A stretch of DNA of 64,000 nucleotides, taken from positions 272,853,503 through 272,917,502 of the forward strand of contig NC_064622.1 of assembly GCF_023898315.1 (NCBI RefSeq), given 5' to 3'. This DNA comes from Schistocerca nitens (lineage: Eukaryota > Arthropoda > Insecta > Orthoptera > Acrididae). The notes under the pieces are model-generated. The model saw only the letters and a list, made by a program, of their open reading frames with translations. It searched no databases and was not told the origin of the DNA. The position numbers and the translations under genes are program-made. Positions 21,720 to 32,301 of the stretch are shown in pieces (positions within the stretch are counted from its first letter, which is position 1; each line of letters opens with the position of its first letter).

Positions 21720-22060
21720 TGGCACTCTGTCTGAAATAGAAATTGGCCGCTCGCTGTCGGACGGTGACGAGTTAATTAAGGCGGGCGAGCGGCGGTCGCG
21801 CCCGCAGCCGCTTCACGAGCACTGCGCGAACACAAAGCGGCCAGCGGGGCCTGGTACTTGTACTGCTCCTTGTACTTGTACTTACAGCCGCTCATTGGCG
21901 TCACCGGGGCAGCCGCGGCCTAACTGATTACCAACCGCCGGGCTCCCCAGGCACGCGAGCTAATTACGCCTTTTTGTCTCGTCAACTTCAGCGGCAGCCT
22001 GCAGCGGAAAGGTGTTCGGAATAACAGCCGAGTGAGCCAGTGGCTCGTTTGTCATACAGG
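21720..22060. other. GC-rich, CpG-rich block with TAATTA-type sites
   Basis: Unlike the AT-rich surroundings, this stretch is GC-rich with many CpG dinucleotides (for example GGCGGGCGAGCGGCGGTCGC) and shows no repeat-family match. It includes TTAATTAA at 21772-21779, CTGATTA at 21924-21930 and TAATTA at 21961-21966, and a TGTACT repeat at about 21852-21884. These could be homeodomain-type binding sites in a regulatory element or CpG island, but no promoter or transcript evidence is visible. The regulatory reading is inference only. Confidence 0.35.
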
Positions 22061-22165
22061 CCAGCCAAGAAACGGCAGACGAAAAGTTCTATCCTGACCG
22101 ACTAAAGCCGTGAAGTCTTTTGCTATTGTTCTTATTGTCTACTTTTTGACACCTAAACCTCCAGA

Positions 22166-22361
22166 GGTGGCCGGTGTGGCCGAGCGGTTCTAGGCACTTC
22201 GGTCGGGAACCGCACTGCTGCTACGGTCGCAGGTTCGAATCCTGCCTCGGGCATGACTGTGTGTCATGTCCTTAGGTTAGTTAGGTTTAAGTAGTTCTAA
22301 GTCTAGGGGACTGATGACCTCAGATGTTACGTCCCATAGTGCTTAGTGCCATTTGAACCAT
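22166..22361 (+). mobile_element. SINE-A, near full length
   Basis: Head GTGGCCGGTGTGGCCGAGCG, B box GGTTCGAATCC and end GTGCCATTTGAACCA are present. The target duplication is unclear (ACACCT...CCAG on the left, ACACCTTCAG on the right). Confidence 0.92.
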
Positions 22362-23253
22362 ACACCTTCAGATTTCAGACAGCAGACGTTGTATAACGAT
22401 AGAGTATCAGTATTTAGTTCGTACTGTGTTTGCTGTCGTCCAGCAGAACAGACGTAAACTTTAATTAAAAGTATTACCAGAACCACGGAACACAGGAAAC
22501 AGTTACTGTGAGTAACCAATGTGTATAGCTTCCGTGGGGAAATTGGTAGAAGGTTAGATCGTCGTATTTAGAGCGAAAATGTTGTATGGGACTATTAAAC
22601 GCGTCCCTGTGTAAAGCTTGATCTTTTGATCCACTATTGCGACTCCTCAACGTAACGGAGTCAGTGAACAAATTATGATATAAAGGGATCCTTAAAGAAA
22701 GCAGTTTATCGTTATCACCGGGTTTATTATGTCTTTAGTTCATAAAAGGTCCCTAAATCGATCTAAAGTCCACTCAGAATACATTAAGGCACATAGTATC
22801 AACATTTTCGCGGAATTTATACGTTGCCCTTTTTGGTTCTCCTTGAAGAAAATTACGCTGTTCCACACTACACAATAATAATTACAGATAAATCGCGCCA
22901 TCGTTTCCACGCCTCGCGTCGTACTTGTTCATTAATTACCTACGCGCCTTCTGTCCAGACATGAGAACCTCAGCACACTTCCTAACTGTCGAGGCACCCC
23001 GTGCAGCTTCTGATCCTGGGGTGCAACTGAGATGGGTTAGGGTAAGATTCGACTGCATCGTAACGGTTTCGATACCTATGCATTTACAATCTGCAGAAAA
23101 TCAGTATTTAGTAAAAAGACCCTGACTTAAAGAAAAGTAAGAAGTTCCTTTTAAAAAGCCGAAAGGACCCCTTATTGTTTGATTACGCAGCTGATGATCA
23201 GTCGCTGAATAACAGACTCGAACGTAAAAATATTTGGATTTTTGGAACGAATG
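22362..23253. other. no gene recognised
   Basis: About 890 bases without identified features. Confidence 0.4.
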
Positions 23254-23266
23254 ATTCTAGGTAGAA

Positions 23267-23452
23267 GCCGGCCAGGGTGGAAGAGCGGTTCTAGGCGCTA
23301 CAGTCAGGAACCGCGCGACCGCTACGGTCGCAGGTTAGAATCCTGCCTCGGGCATGGATGTGTGTGATGTCCTTAGGTTTAAGTAGTTCTAATTTCTAGG
23401 GGACTGATGACCTCAGAAGTTAAGTCCCATAGTGCTCAGAGCCATTTGAACC
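23267..23452 (+). mobile_element. SINE-A, near full length
   Basis: Begins GCCGGCCAGGGTGGAAGAGC, with B box mutated to GGTTAGAATCC and a 10-base loss in the TTAGGTTAGTTAGG region. Perfect 13-base target duplication ATTCTAGGTAGAA at 23254-23266 and 23453-23465. Confidence 0.95.
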
Positions 23453-23465
23453 ATTCTAGGTAGAA

Positions 23466-25090
23466 TCATCACATAAAATAAGTTCCAGGACTGACAGATT
23501 CCGTACTGTGTTTCATTGAAACAATCATAAAGGAACGTGTCGTCGCTTATAAGGATCCTGTTAGAACAGCTCTTGAATATTGCTTGTCAGACTGGAACCG
23601 TAACGGCAGGCCTGGTCTCTGCTCTCGGAGCGTAGCTCTGGTTCCCCCCACCACTGCGCTAGTCTTGAGTAGGCATGTGAACGAGCGAGGCGGCTATATA
23701 TGCCAAAGGCTATACACGAGGGAAGCTTCTGAAGACGTGTTTGGAAAACAGTGTGACTACTTCTAAGAGGCGAATATTTCACCACACTTCCGTAAACAGG
23801 ATTTTACCATTAGCGCCATTAGCGTTTATTTTCAAATTTTTGTCTTTGTTCCAAAACAACATCTTCATTGTGTAATGAAATAAAGTACACTAGACACTGC
23901 TAGTACGGTGAACAGAACTACTAAAAGCTTTACATATGGGCAAATAACATTAAGTTGCCACATTTATAATTTATACACATTTCGATTTTGGAATATGAAA
24001 TATACCTGGAACTGTGACTCGTAATAAAGTCAAGCTCACGGAGTTACGCAGATTAAAATCTGTTAAGCCCGAACGATGGCGGGGCTTCGTCAGTTTCATA
24101 ACAGAAGAAACATTTGCACACACGTTGAACCAGACACAGAAATTACTTTAGCGGCTTGTCAGTACACACAAGGATTTTGCTCTTGGGATGACGTTTTATA
24201 AAGGCCTTGTAAATTCTTGGACTTGATAAACATGTCATTGAGCCGTGTGCTACACAGTACGTCCGTCAGCTCAAGTTGGAGTAATGAGCCACACAAGCAG
24301 CCAAAGCCGAGAATGGTCTGACAAATAAGTCGAAACCAGTTTTCGGTCGTGCAAAATCGTTGAATTGTTTCATTAGTGAAACATTGTCAGTCCTGTCTGT
24401 TCCTCCAATGACTACCTTGTGTCCCCTGTAATGGGCCTGACTCCCATTTTTCCACAGTATTAATTTTTGCTTGGAATCACCAGTCTTGTTCATTTCCCTT
24501 ACAAAATGATTCTCTCGTTGTATCAACAGACTTACTGATTTCAAATAATTGGTGATGTCGGCCGTATGACTTTCTTACTATTCTACTTACGCTCACCTCA
24601 GCTTTTCGCTAAGGCCGCCTTCAATCCAGCCAGCATTCACTCTCGTTCGTCAGAAGACGAGTACATCATATGGCCTTTGAGACTTCTGTAGTAATGACGA
24701 TCAAATTAGTGTTTCTTTCAGTTCATTACAGTGCGGTGGCATATTAAATACATTGTATGGCTTTCAAATAACACGAATATTTAAGCAATTCTCACTGCGC
24801 AGTGAATGACGTGGCTTCCCCACTTTCTTGGTCAGTTGCATAGATGCCAAATTATTCCAAATGTGGAACGTAAATCTAACGTAAAAGAAGTTTAGAGGGC
24901 CGATGCGGTCAATGTTAAACAAGCGAAGTTTATATGTTTCTCTCTGGAACCAATTAAGATAACAAAGCAAATGTTGTACAGAGAGCTCATCCATGTTACT
25001 TAACTGTACTTAACCAAAATCAAGAAATAAGATATAGAAGAAGTAGAGAAATTAAGCCCTACAAACACATTTTTGGGCATTCTTGTCCAG
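23466..25090. other. no gene recognised
   Basis: About 1.6 kb. The longest open frame (24266-24544, minus, 92 codons) has no recognisable domain. No repeat boundaries found. Confidence 0.45.
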
Positions 25091-25101
25091 ATAATATTAT
25101 T

Positions 25102-25296
25102 GGTTCAAATGGCTCTGAGCACTATGGGACTTAACTTCTGAGGTCATCAGTCCCCTAGAACTCAGAAATACTTAAACGTAACTATCCTAAGGACATCACA
25201 CACATCCATGCCCGAGGCAGGATTCGAACCTGCGATCGTAGCGGTCGCACGGTTCCAAACTGTAGCGCCTAGAACCGCTCGGCCACTCCAGCCGGC
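25102..25296 (-). mobile_element. SINE-A, full length, antisense
   Basis: Complete from TGGTTCAAATGGCTCTGAGC to the CAGCCGGC head. Flanks TAATATTATTG (left) and TATATTATTG (right) are the probable target duplication with one change. Confidence 0.93.
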
Positions 25297-25828
25297 TCTA
25301 TATTATTGAAAGACTCATTGGTATTATAAATCCATACATGTAGACACATTTAGAGGAGTTTAGATGAGCTAGGTGCCTCTAAATTGGCTTGAAGGCTTGC
25401 ATAAGAGCTTCAGGGACAGAGTTCTCGTGTTCACAATACGCTCATGAAACTTCAGCCTTCCAGAATTCACACTGTGATTCAGGTCCACATGGGCAAAACG
25501 AATGTATCAGTTTTCTGTCAGTTGAAGCTTTGTGGTACACCGAGGCCCAGACTACTTTATTCATACTTTATAAATTATTTCCGTTATTCCTAATGATCAT
25601 TCCTCAATACTGCTGAAGACGATCGATTGTCTTAGCAGTCTGTCAATCTCCTAGTAGTTTGCCTTCCGATAATGATGTGGCGTGAAGAGTTCGTTTTAAT
25701 TTTCTGAGGCATGTGCCAATCCTCTTTGGTACATGCTGAAAATACGAGAACGAAGTCTTTCGCGACGGCACTGATACGTAAAACATTCTCGCTTTTCTTG
25801 CAGCGTCAGTTCTGGATTAAATCTCAAA

Positions 25829-25860
25829 CTTTCGACGATAGCCTCCATCGTCATCGTCAG
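25829..25860 (-). ncRNA. hammerhead ribozyme-like core in Penelope-like 3' region
   Basis: On the minus strand CTGACGA is followed by T, a 6-bp hairpin stem GACGAT...ATCGTC with loop GGAGGCT, and then GAAAG. This is the arrangement CUGANGA - stem II - GAAA that defines the hammerhead catalytic core. Hammerheads are known in terminal regions of Penelope-like elements. I could not find a convincing cleavage triplet with matching stems I and III, so activity is doubtful and the copy may be degenerate. Confidence 0.5.
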
Positions 25861-25978
25861 GAGCAACTGTCTGTCTTCAATGCTAGTGTAGTGGCCTCAT
25901 AGAGCCAGGTGACGGCTTCTGATTGGTGGCGATTACGTATTGCTGACACATACGGTGACGTCGTTTGCGCTGGTGGCG

Positions 25979-26700
25979 TCACCGCTTCCGTGGGAACGGA
26001 ACGCTGCAAGGAATGTGTCTGCTGTTTCCATGCACCGCTCGATAGTATCCGCTATCACAGTTAAAGTTCTCTTCGCTCATCCTTATTTCAACAGCCTCCT
26101 TATTGTTGTTGATGATGATGATGAGGGTGCTCAACTGCGCGGTTATCAGCGCCCGTACAACTTCCCAACCTTTGCTCAGTCCAATCTCGCCACTTTCATG
26201 AATGACGATGAAATGATGAGGGCAACACAAACACCCAGTCATCTCAGGGCAGGTGAAAATACCTGAGCCTGCCGGGAATCGAATCCGGGACCCTGTGCTC
26301 GGGAAGCGAGAACGCTACCGCGAGACTACGAGCTGTGGACAACAGCCTCCTTAGTAACAGAATCCCAGTATGTGGAGACATTTTTCTTTCATCGAACAGT
26401 ATTTTATGTTTATTCGTGAGGCTGTGCTCCGCAATTGCCCATTTCTCCAGTTCTCTATTTTTAATATGCCAGTGGTGTTCTGCACAGCGGTCGGAAACGG
26501 TACGAATGGTCTGACTTATATAATTGCTTCCACACTCACAGGGGATGACATAAATTCCAGGGATCCAGAGGCCGAGACTGTCCTTAACAGGGCGCACCAT
26601 CTTCTTAATTTTCTTAGGAGGAAGAAAAATCTGTCTCATACCTCGTCTAACAAGGACTCTTCCTATTTTGCTGGACATAGCGCCACAAAAAGGAAGAACC
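25979..26700 (-). pseudogene. Penelope-like GIY-YIG endonuclease domain, split by a SINE
   Basis: The minus strand reads SSKIGRVLVRRGMRQIFLPP, a linker KKMVRPVKDSLGL, then the GIY-YIG domain: PGIYVIPCECGSNYISQTIR, RTVSDRCAEHHWHIKN (Arg and His of the family's catalytic helix), ELEKWAIAEHSLTNKHKI. In this family the domain nicks target DNA for priming. The typical YIGQT is YISQT here. The frame runs into a SINE at 26339; beyond it (below 26103) the C-terminal part resumes with KEAVEIRMSEENFNCDSGYY and ends at 25979. Removing the SINE and one copy of its 14-base duplication would restore contiguity of these blocks. The frame seems otherwise little damaged, but with no RT it is not autonomous. 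Confidence 0.88.
26103..26339 (-). mobile_element. tRNA-derived SINE (type E), antisense
   Basis: On the minus strand it begins with a tRNA-like head containing the B box GGTCCCGGATTCGATTCCC and ends in an (ATC)n/(AAC)n-type tail (plus strand TTGTTGTTGATGATGATGAT). The family differs from SINE-A to D. Perfect 14-base target duplication CAACAGCCTCCTTA at 26089-26102 and 26340-26353, inside the Penelope-like endonuclease gene. Confidence 0.93.
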
Positions 26701-26719
26701 GCAATCGGTCCACGGGCGA

Positions 26720-26830
26720 TATAAGGCTACCACAGCACCAGGCTATCGTCAAAAGCTTGAGATTTTATCCCGAACTAACGCGGCAAGAATACAGAGAATC
26801 TTTTACATACATGTTGGAAATGTTTAGTTT
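26720..26830 (+). mobile_element. inverted Penelope-like terminal fragment
   Basis: The plus strand here reads GGCTATCGTCAAAAGCTTGA and continues GATTTTATCCCGAACTAACG. The minus strand at 25.75-25.85 kb reads GGCTATCGTCGAAAGTTTGA and GATTTAATCCAGAACTGACG. So the same terminal sequence occurs in opposite orientation on the two sides of the endonuclease gene. This copy does not keep a clear CTGANGA box. Confidence 0.7.
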
Positions 26831-26968
26831 ATTTGCAAATTTTCTGGTGGATTTTATTCAACTATATGCTTATGGGCTTTAGAATCGCCATTGCCAAGGC
26901 ATCCACATGTAAAGAGGGGCACATCTGAAATTACATCGTTTCAAGAGATATGCAGGTAACTTTATAAA

Positions 26969-27663
26969 GCCTGTTCGGTTAGCCGTTCGGTCTATCGCAC
27001 GGCTTTACGGGCGGGAAGGAGCGCCTGGTCCCCGGCACGAATCCGCCCGGCGGACTTGTGTCGACATCCGGTGAGCCAGCCAGTGTGTGGATGGTTGTTA
27101 GGCGGTTTTCCATCTGCCTCGGCGAATTCGGGCTGGTTCCCCTTATTCCGCCTCAGATACACTATGTCGGCGATTGCTGCGCAAACAAGTTCTCCACGTA
27201 CGCGTACACCACCATTACTCTACCACGCAAACATAGGGGTTACAGCCGGCTGATGTGGCCGAACGGTTCTACGGGTTTCAGTCCGGAACCGCGCGACCGC
27301 TACAGTCGCAGGTTCGAATCCTGCCTCGGTCATGGATGTGTGTAATATCCTTAGGTTAGTTAGGTTTAAGTAGTTCTAAGTTCTAGGGAACTGATGACCT
27401 CAGAAGTTAAGTCCCATAGTACTCAGAGCCATTTTGAACCATAGGGGTTACACTTGTCTGGTGTGAGACGTTCCCTAGGGCGGATCCACCGGGGGTCGAA
27501 CCGCACCAATAACCCTGAAAGAGCGGTTCGGTGTGGGGTGGCGGAGGGGAGAAGTGGACTGCGGTAGTCGTCGTGGGGTTGTGGACCACTGCGGCTACGG
27601 GGGGGACGGAGCGTCTCTGTCGTTTCTAGGCCCCGGCTAACATGCAATACAATACAATACAAC
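26969..27663 (+). mobile_element. long tRNA-derived SINE (type D)
   Basis: Starts GCCTGTTCGGTTAGCCGTTC, has a GC-rich 5' half (GGCACGAATCCGCCCGGCGG carries a B-box-like core), and finishes in a GGCCCCGGCTAACATGCAATAC region with an (AATAC)n tail. Its own length is about 490 bases once the nested SINE-A (27245-27440) and one duplication copy are removed. TTATAAA occurs at both edges, a possible short duplication. Confidence 0.75.
27245..27440 (+). mobile_element. SINE-A nested in type D SINE
   Basis: Complete copy, GCCGGCTGATGTGGCCGAAC to GAGCCATTTTGAACC. Perfect 12-base target duplication ATAGGGGTTACA at 27233-27244 and 27441-27452, so it inserted into an existing type D SINE. Confidence 0.96.
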
Positions 27664-27671
27664 ATTATAAA

Positions 27672-29692
27672 ATTAAAAATAAAATAATCCTAAACGTCAC
27701 ACAAATATAATTTATATACCACTTTGTGCAAGACAGAGTGAAGAAAATTGTAGAAATTGTATCAAAAATTGTCAAAAATGTATATTTTTGCCTATAAACT
27801 CTCCTTAACGCAAGCAGTGTTGTCAGCAAACTGCTTGGCGTGTGACAAGGCGACGGCGTAGCTGTGGCGGCGTCCGGCTGCAGCCTTCGCTTCCCTTCAC
27901 CCCTGAGCACGCTCGCTGCGGAGCTCGGACCGCTAGGCTGGAGCGCGGCCAGAGCGCTGTAATGCCAGGCCTGCGTTACCGTACAAGCCTGATAGAGTAC
28001 GCAGGGAGATCTCAAAGGAGCACTGCGCCTTACGTGATAGGTTTGTTTGATCAGTGCAAGGATTCCAGTGCGCCATCCACCTGTAAGTGAGGATAATAAT
28101 CCACAATGGACGAGCCCGAGAAAAGGTGTATGATCCAACAAAACACTATGTTAGCTGACTCTGACACATAATTATTACCCACAAAAAATAAATTTGTGTA
28201 ACATTCTTTTGTTTGTTTGCAACTACATGTGTATGGTCTTGATACACACTGAAGCCTCCAGGCCACAGTACTGTAGTTTACCGCTAGACCAGCCAAAACG
28301 AAATAGTGCGGCCCATTGAGAAAGTGACATAGCATGGGGTAATTCGTTTTCGGTAGCAGCGAAAAATCTTACATCTGTGTCTAGGTTAGCCTGACACATT
28401 CCACTGGCAGAGCCATTTTCTTTTGGCTCATCTAGCGGCGAACTACGGTACTGTGGTCCAGATATGTACCAAGACTATTATAGCCAGGTGTCCTAAAATT
28501 CGCGGATGTCCCGATCTTTAGGGGTGTCATGATCCATCCTGCATTAGCCTTTTCCGAGATACCAGATGTCCCGCCTTTTGGAAACTACAAAGAATTCGGA
28601 ATATAGCGCGTATTCACTTCAAAAATGGTCAATCGCATGAAAGTTCAAAAACGAGTTTCTGAATGAGTCAATGACGGTAACGAAGAGTAACGTTAGCTAG
28701 GAGGTCCGATTCAGACATTGAACTAAAGGGACGCCTTAGCGCATATCCGAGCTGCACGTTTCGAAAACACTCAGCAGCATAGTTTCCATTGTTGCATTAT
28801 TACGACTCTGGGACTGCTTTCTTAGGCCTTCTAACTACTCCCGCTTCTCGCCCAGTGACTGGCCACGTGTTCTCTTGTCGCACCAATTCGTTTTTTGTTA
28901 ACTTGTGTTGCAGCACAGCGGAAATTCTTTTATTAAATGTCTATAGGTGGTACTTACGAAGAAAAGAACAGCGCTTTCGACTACCGCTGTATAATGTAGC
29001 AACTTTGTATTACAAGGAACTGCTAACATATTGACTGTAAATTTCGTCTCGTCTTTTAGGTCCTCGTGCCACCGATTTTTTAACACGAGACCCTGAGTCC
29101 CGATTTTCTGCAACACTAATCAGGACTTCAGACATGTACCTGGGAAAAAACAAATAAATTACGCAACCTTGTTTGTAGATGTGGTAATTAAAACTGTATG
29201 ACCGTCTCTCACGAATAAATAAGTTGTTCGTTTGATTAAATTTTGGTCAATTGCACTCATTCTTCTTGTAGTTATGGTTCTAAACAGCAGCACCGCACTC
29301 AGGCTGTTTTTAATTAATTTTTTTTCTCGAAATATAAGGTTGCTAAATTCTTCGGGATCCAATGCAAGACAAATTCCACTACATGACAAAAGCATACACA
29401 AAATGATTTCCAAAGTTTCATTTCTTAGGCTCATGTGCTCTGAAAAAACGCTTCCTTGGCAACAATGTACGTGACTTATGGTATGTAAAACATTGCATTC
29501 TTGACAACATTAGAAGTATCAGCAATGTTCACTTCCCATCGATCGTTGGATGTCTTTGAACGTCAAATTAATGCATTTCAGTCCTGTCATTTGCAGCAAC
29601 GACCATTTCGTGACACCGATGATCTTACAAACTGTGGCCCACTCACTTGACTTCCCACTGAATCATATAATAAGTCGAAATGTGTGAATTAA
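27672..29692. other. no gene recognised; GC-rich patch at 27.83-28.00 kb
   Basis: Two kilobases without a recognised domain. 27830-28000 is GC-rich and open in both directions (82 codons plus, part of 158 codons minus) but shows no motif. Elsewhere only short frames. Confidence 0.45.
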
Positions 29693-30097
29693 AATCCTAA
29701 GTGAAGATCATAAATATTCTTTATTGAAAACTGGTTTCACCTCATTGACGAACTATCTTCAGATCAAGAAAAATTATTACTTAATTCAGCCACCACACAT
29801 TGCACATCGTCATAATCTGTTGAGCTTAATCGCTCTTGTTGCCATGTACATACTAAAGTAAAATGTCTTCATGGCTACATAATTTACATCGTTATTCATG
29901 TAATCATGACGACATTTTAATTTAGTATGCCCATAACAGTAACAGCGATTCAGCTCAAAAGATTATGACGATGTGTGCTACTTGGTGGCTGACACAGTTA
30001 ATTACACTACACATACTTTTTATTTATTTGAAGATGACTCGTCATCGAGCTGACACTACTTGGCAATAAAGAATTTTTGCTATCTTGACTTAGGATT
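29693..30097. mobile_element. 405-bp palindromic (foldback-type) element
   Basis: The left arm starts AATCCTAAGTGAAGATCATA and the reverse complement of the right end starts AATCCTAAGTCAAGATAGCA. Matching continues with indels through TTCTTTATTG, CAGCCACCA, CACATCGTCATAATCT, and AAATGTCGTCATGATTACAT-type blocks to a centre near 29.9 kb, so almost the whole element is one imperfect inverted repeat. No coding capacity. The structure fits a foldback element or palindromic MITE. I did not find a clear target duplication. Confidence 0.75.
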
Positions 30098-30660
30098 ATC
30101 GTCCGCAAATATTAACATAACAGATCGCCTGTCTCCCTATTTGACAATGTCAAATAACAACATGTAGTAAGTCGGTCGCGTGCTTTTACCGTAGAAACAC
30201 ACTACATCGTAATCACATAAAAAATTCACAACATTCTGTCGGACATCCCTTTCTTCGTGAATTAGACATTTTCATTTTGTAGTTGATTAATGATTTTAAT
30301 TTTCACGAAAGTATTAAAGTAACTGTAGTGCACAGAATTTACCACCTGTTCATACTGCCCTGGAATAGCTTTTGTCTTACTTTCTGCGTGGAAACGGGAA
30401 AGGTTAATAACTGCACTAATGCGGAGGTGAACATACGTTTTCTACCTTTGGTACAGCATCGTATTGCAAAACATCAAGAAGACTACGGCAAGAAAATAAA
30501 ATTCAATGAAATCTGCATACTTCCCAATAGGCCGCATAGACAACTTCAGGCGCGAGTAACTGCCACCGTGCGACCCATGTGCCACATGAGGAGAACAAGA
30601 GTCCTGCCAGTCAGAACACATCCTGTAAGGGACAATAGACAACTGCAGATCTCCATTTTC
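30098..30660. other. no gene recognised
   Basis: Contains a 131-codon open frame (30283-30678, plus) with no recognisable domain; part of it may be antisense to the adjoining element. Nothing else seen. Confidence 0.4.
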
Positions 30661-30661
30661 T

Positions 30662-32180
30662 TCAGCACAGGAAACTAATTACAATAATTGTTCCGTTACA
30701 GGAGACCAATAATATCGAGGGTTCAAAATTGTGAAGTAATGTCATGCTTATGGAGGAGTCACGACGGGACACACTGCCACTGACAAGGAAAGTGAAGCAA
30801 CCATGAAGGAAGTGGGAAACGAAATGTGACTTCGCAGGTTGTGTGGTATATTTCACTGATTTCAAATTCGTGTCAAATTTATAAAGAATTTGGCAGTACG
30901 AGCCCCTCTGGCATGGATTCATGCACTGAATTCTTTGCTGTTGTACCACCTCCTCGACAAGCTGTCCCACAGCTGTTGTAATTGGTCCTTGATATCTTAA
31001 ATAATGGCACTGAGACAGAATTGATGTCGTAGATGTCCACACATATTCTGTAGGGTACAAATCTGGGGATCTTGCTTCTCCTGAGGCAATGTAGTCCATA
31101 ACTGTTGTAATTGGTCCTTGCTGTGTTGAATTCTGGCACTGAGATGGAATGGACTTCCTAGATGTCCAGACATATTCCATAGGGGACAGATATGAGGAAA
31201 CCGTTTCGCCTGAGGCAATCTGGCTCACAGCTGTTGTAATTGGTCCTTGATAATTTGAATACTGGCACTGAGACGGAATTCCTAGATGATCCACGTATAT
31301 TCAGTCGGGGGAGATATGCGGATCTTGCTGACCACTGGAGTACATCAACATCACACAGAAAGTTCAGAGAGGCACATTCCATGTGTATACGAGCATTTTT
31401 ATGTTGAAAAATGGCACTGCGGTACTGTCACACGAGAGGTAACACATGAGGCCACAAGACGTCCGTGACGTACCCTTGCTCGTCAGAGTTCATCCAGTCA
31501 CTAGCAGACGTGACATGAAGTCATATCCCATGTCTCCCCGTGCAATGACGCCATGAGTAACCCTGCAGTCTTCTGCAAAACATTGGAAGTTTGACTGCTG
31601 TCCATGTCGCTGTCATACACGCCGTAGATGGTCACCCGAGGTAGTGCAGAACCGCTGTTCATCGCTCAGCATTCTTCAGCAGTCCGTGTTTCCCGGTCAC
31701 GGCAGCACTCCAGACGCAGCAACTCTTGTAGTGGTGTTTCCAGCAGCCTACGCTCGGGACGGTAATATCCTAGACCGGCTCCTGCCACTTTCCCGACCAA
31801 TGGCGTGGGAAGACTCAGAATGTTGAAAGGAGACCATCGATGATTCTCTGATTGCAGACACAGATATGAAGGGGTTACGATGTGCTTGATGCACAGTACG
31901 GTGATCCTCCCTTGTGGTGGTCAGACTGGTCGACCGGAACCATACTGACGAGTATGCCTGCCGCCCCATTCAGTTCAACATCGGGCCACTGTCAAATCCT
32001 AATGTCTGAGAAATCTGGGTATAGCACGCTTCCACCAGCCGGAAAAATGGAGACCCACAATTTGGCCATTTTGAAATTTTCAGTGCCTCACACGATTACG
32101 TGGCATATCCGTTTCCTTCACAGCGATCATCCAACACCTGACTCTCTTCACGCCTCTTATATATGCTACCATTTCTAGCA
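30662..32180 (-). pseudogene. Tc1-like element copy 1, decayed, with internal tandem repeat
   Basis: Minus-strand blocks resemble a Tc1 transposase: a degenerate FQ..NA-like block near 31.40 kb, and near 31.06-31.08 kb GEARSPDLYPTEYVWT, the segment holding the catalytic Glu (here TEY; SPMEY in another repeat unit). The C-terminal part contains three tandem copies of a 129-bp unit. Upstream (31.6-32.1 kb) the nucleotide sequence parallels copy 2 at 36.9-37.3 kb: TTTCCCGGTCACGGCA, then a GGTCGACC..AAC.. stretch, then CAACATCGGG.CACT and CCAGCCGGAAAAATGG. Many stops and frameshifts; inverted-repeat ends not located, so limits are approximate. Confidence 0.65.
30950..31333 (-). repeat. in-frame 129-bp tandem repeat, about three units
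   Basis: ATTGGTCCTT recurs at 30981, 31110 and 31239, exactly 129 bases apart, with the neighbouring sequence (CTGTTGTA, TGGCACTGAGA, TCCTAGATG, CACATATTC) repeating in step. 129 is 43 codons, so the minus-strand frame stays open through all units (part of a 210-codon frame). Each unit carries the transposase motif read as SPDLYPTEYVWT or its variant. Units differ by several substitutions, so the amplification is not recent. Confidence 0.88.
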
Positions 32181-32301
32181 ACAACATTAAATACAGGGTG
32201 ACTATTATTGAACTATATGAAATAAAATCGTCATAAATTCTGAACGGTTTGCACTAGGACTTTCAAACTGCAGGGTTGCCCGCCGGTATGACGGGATTTA
32301 G

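Larger units (their letters stand above)
25740..26715 (-). mobile_element. Penelope-like element, 5'-truncated
   Basis: Holds the C-terminal endonuclease of a Penelope-like retroelement, followed on the minus strand by a non-coding 3' part down to about 25740 with a hammerhead-like core. The RT domain expected upstream is absent: coding similarity stops near 26700, where a piece of a second, inverted Penelope-like terminal sequence abuts it. A SINE (26103-26339) is inserted in the coding region. The outer limits are approximate. Confidence 0.8.

Noticed and set aside
26370..26882. Plus-strand frame of 170 codons
   Set aside because: Mostly antisense to the Penelope-like endonuclease gene, which has clear GIY-YIG motifs on the minus strand.
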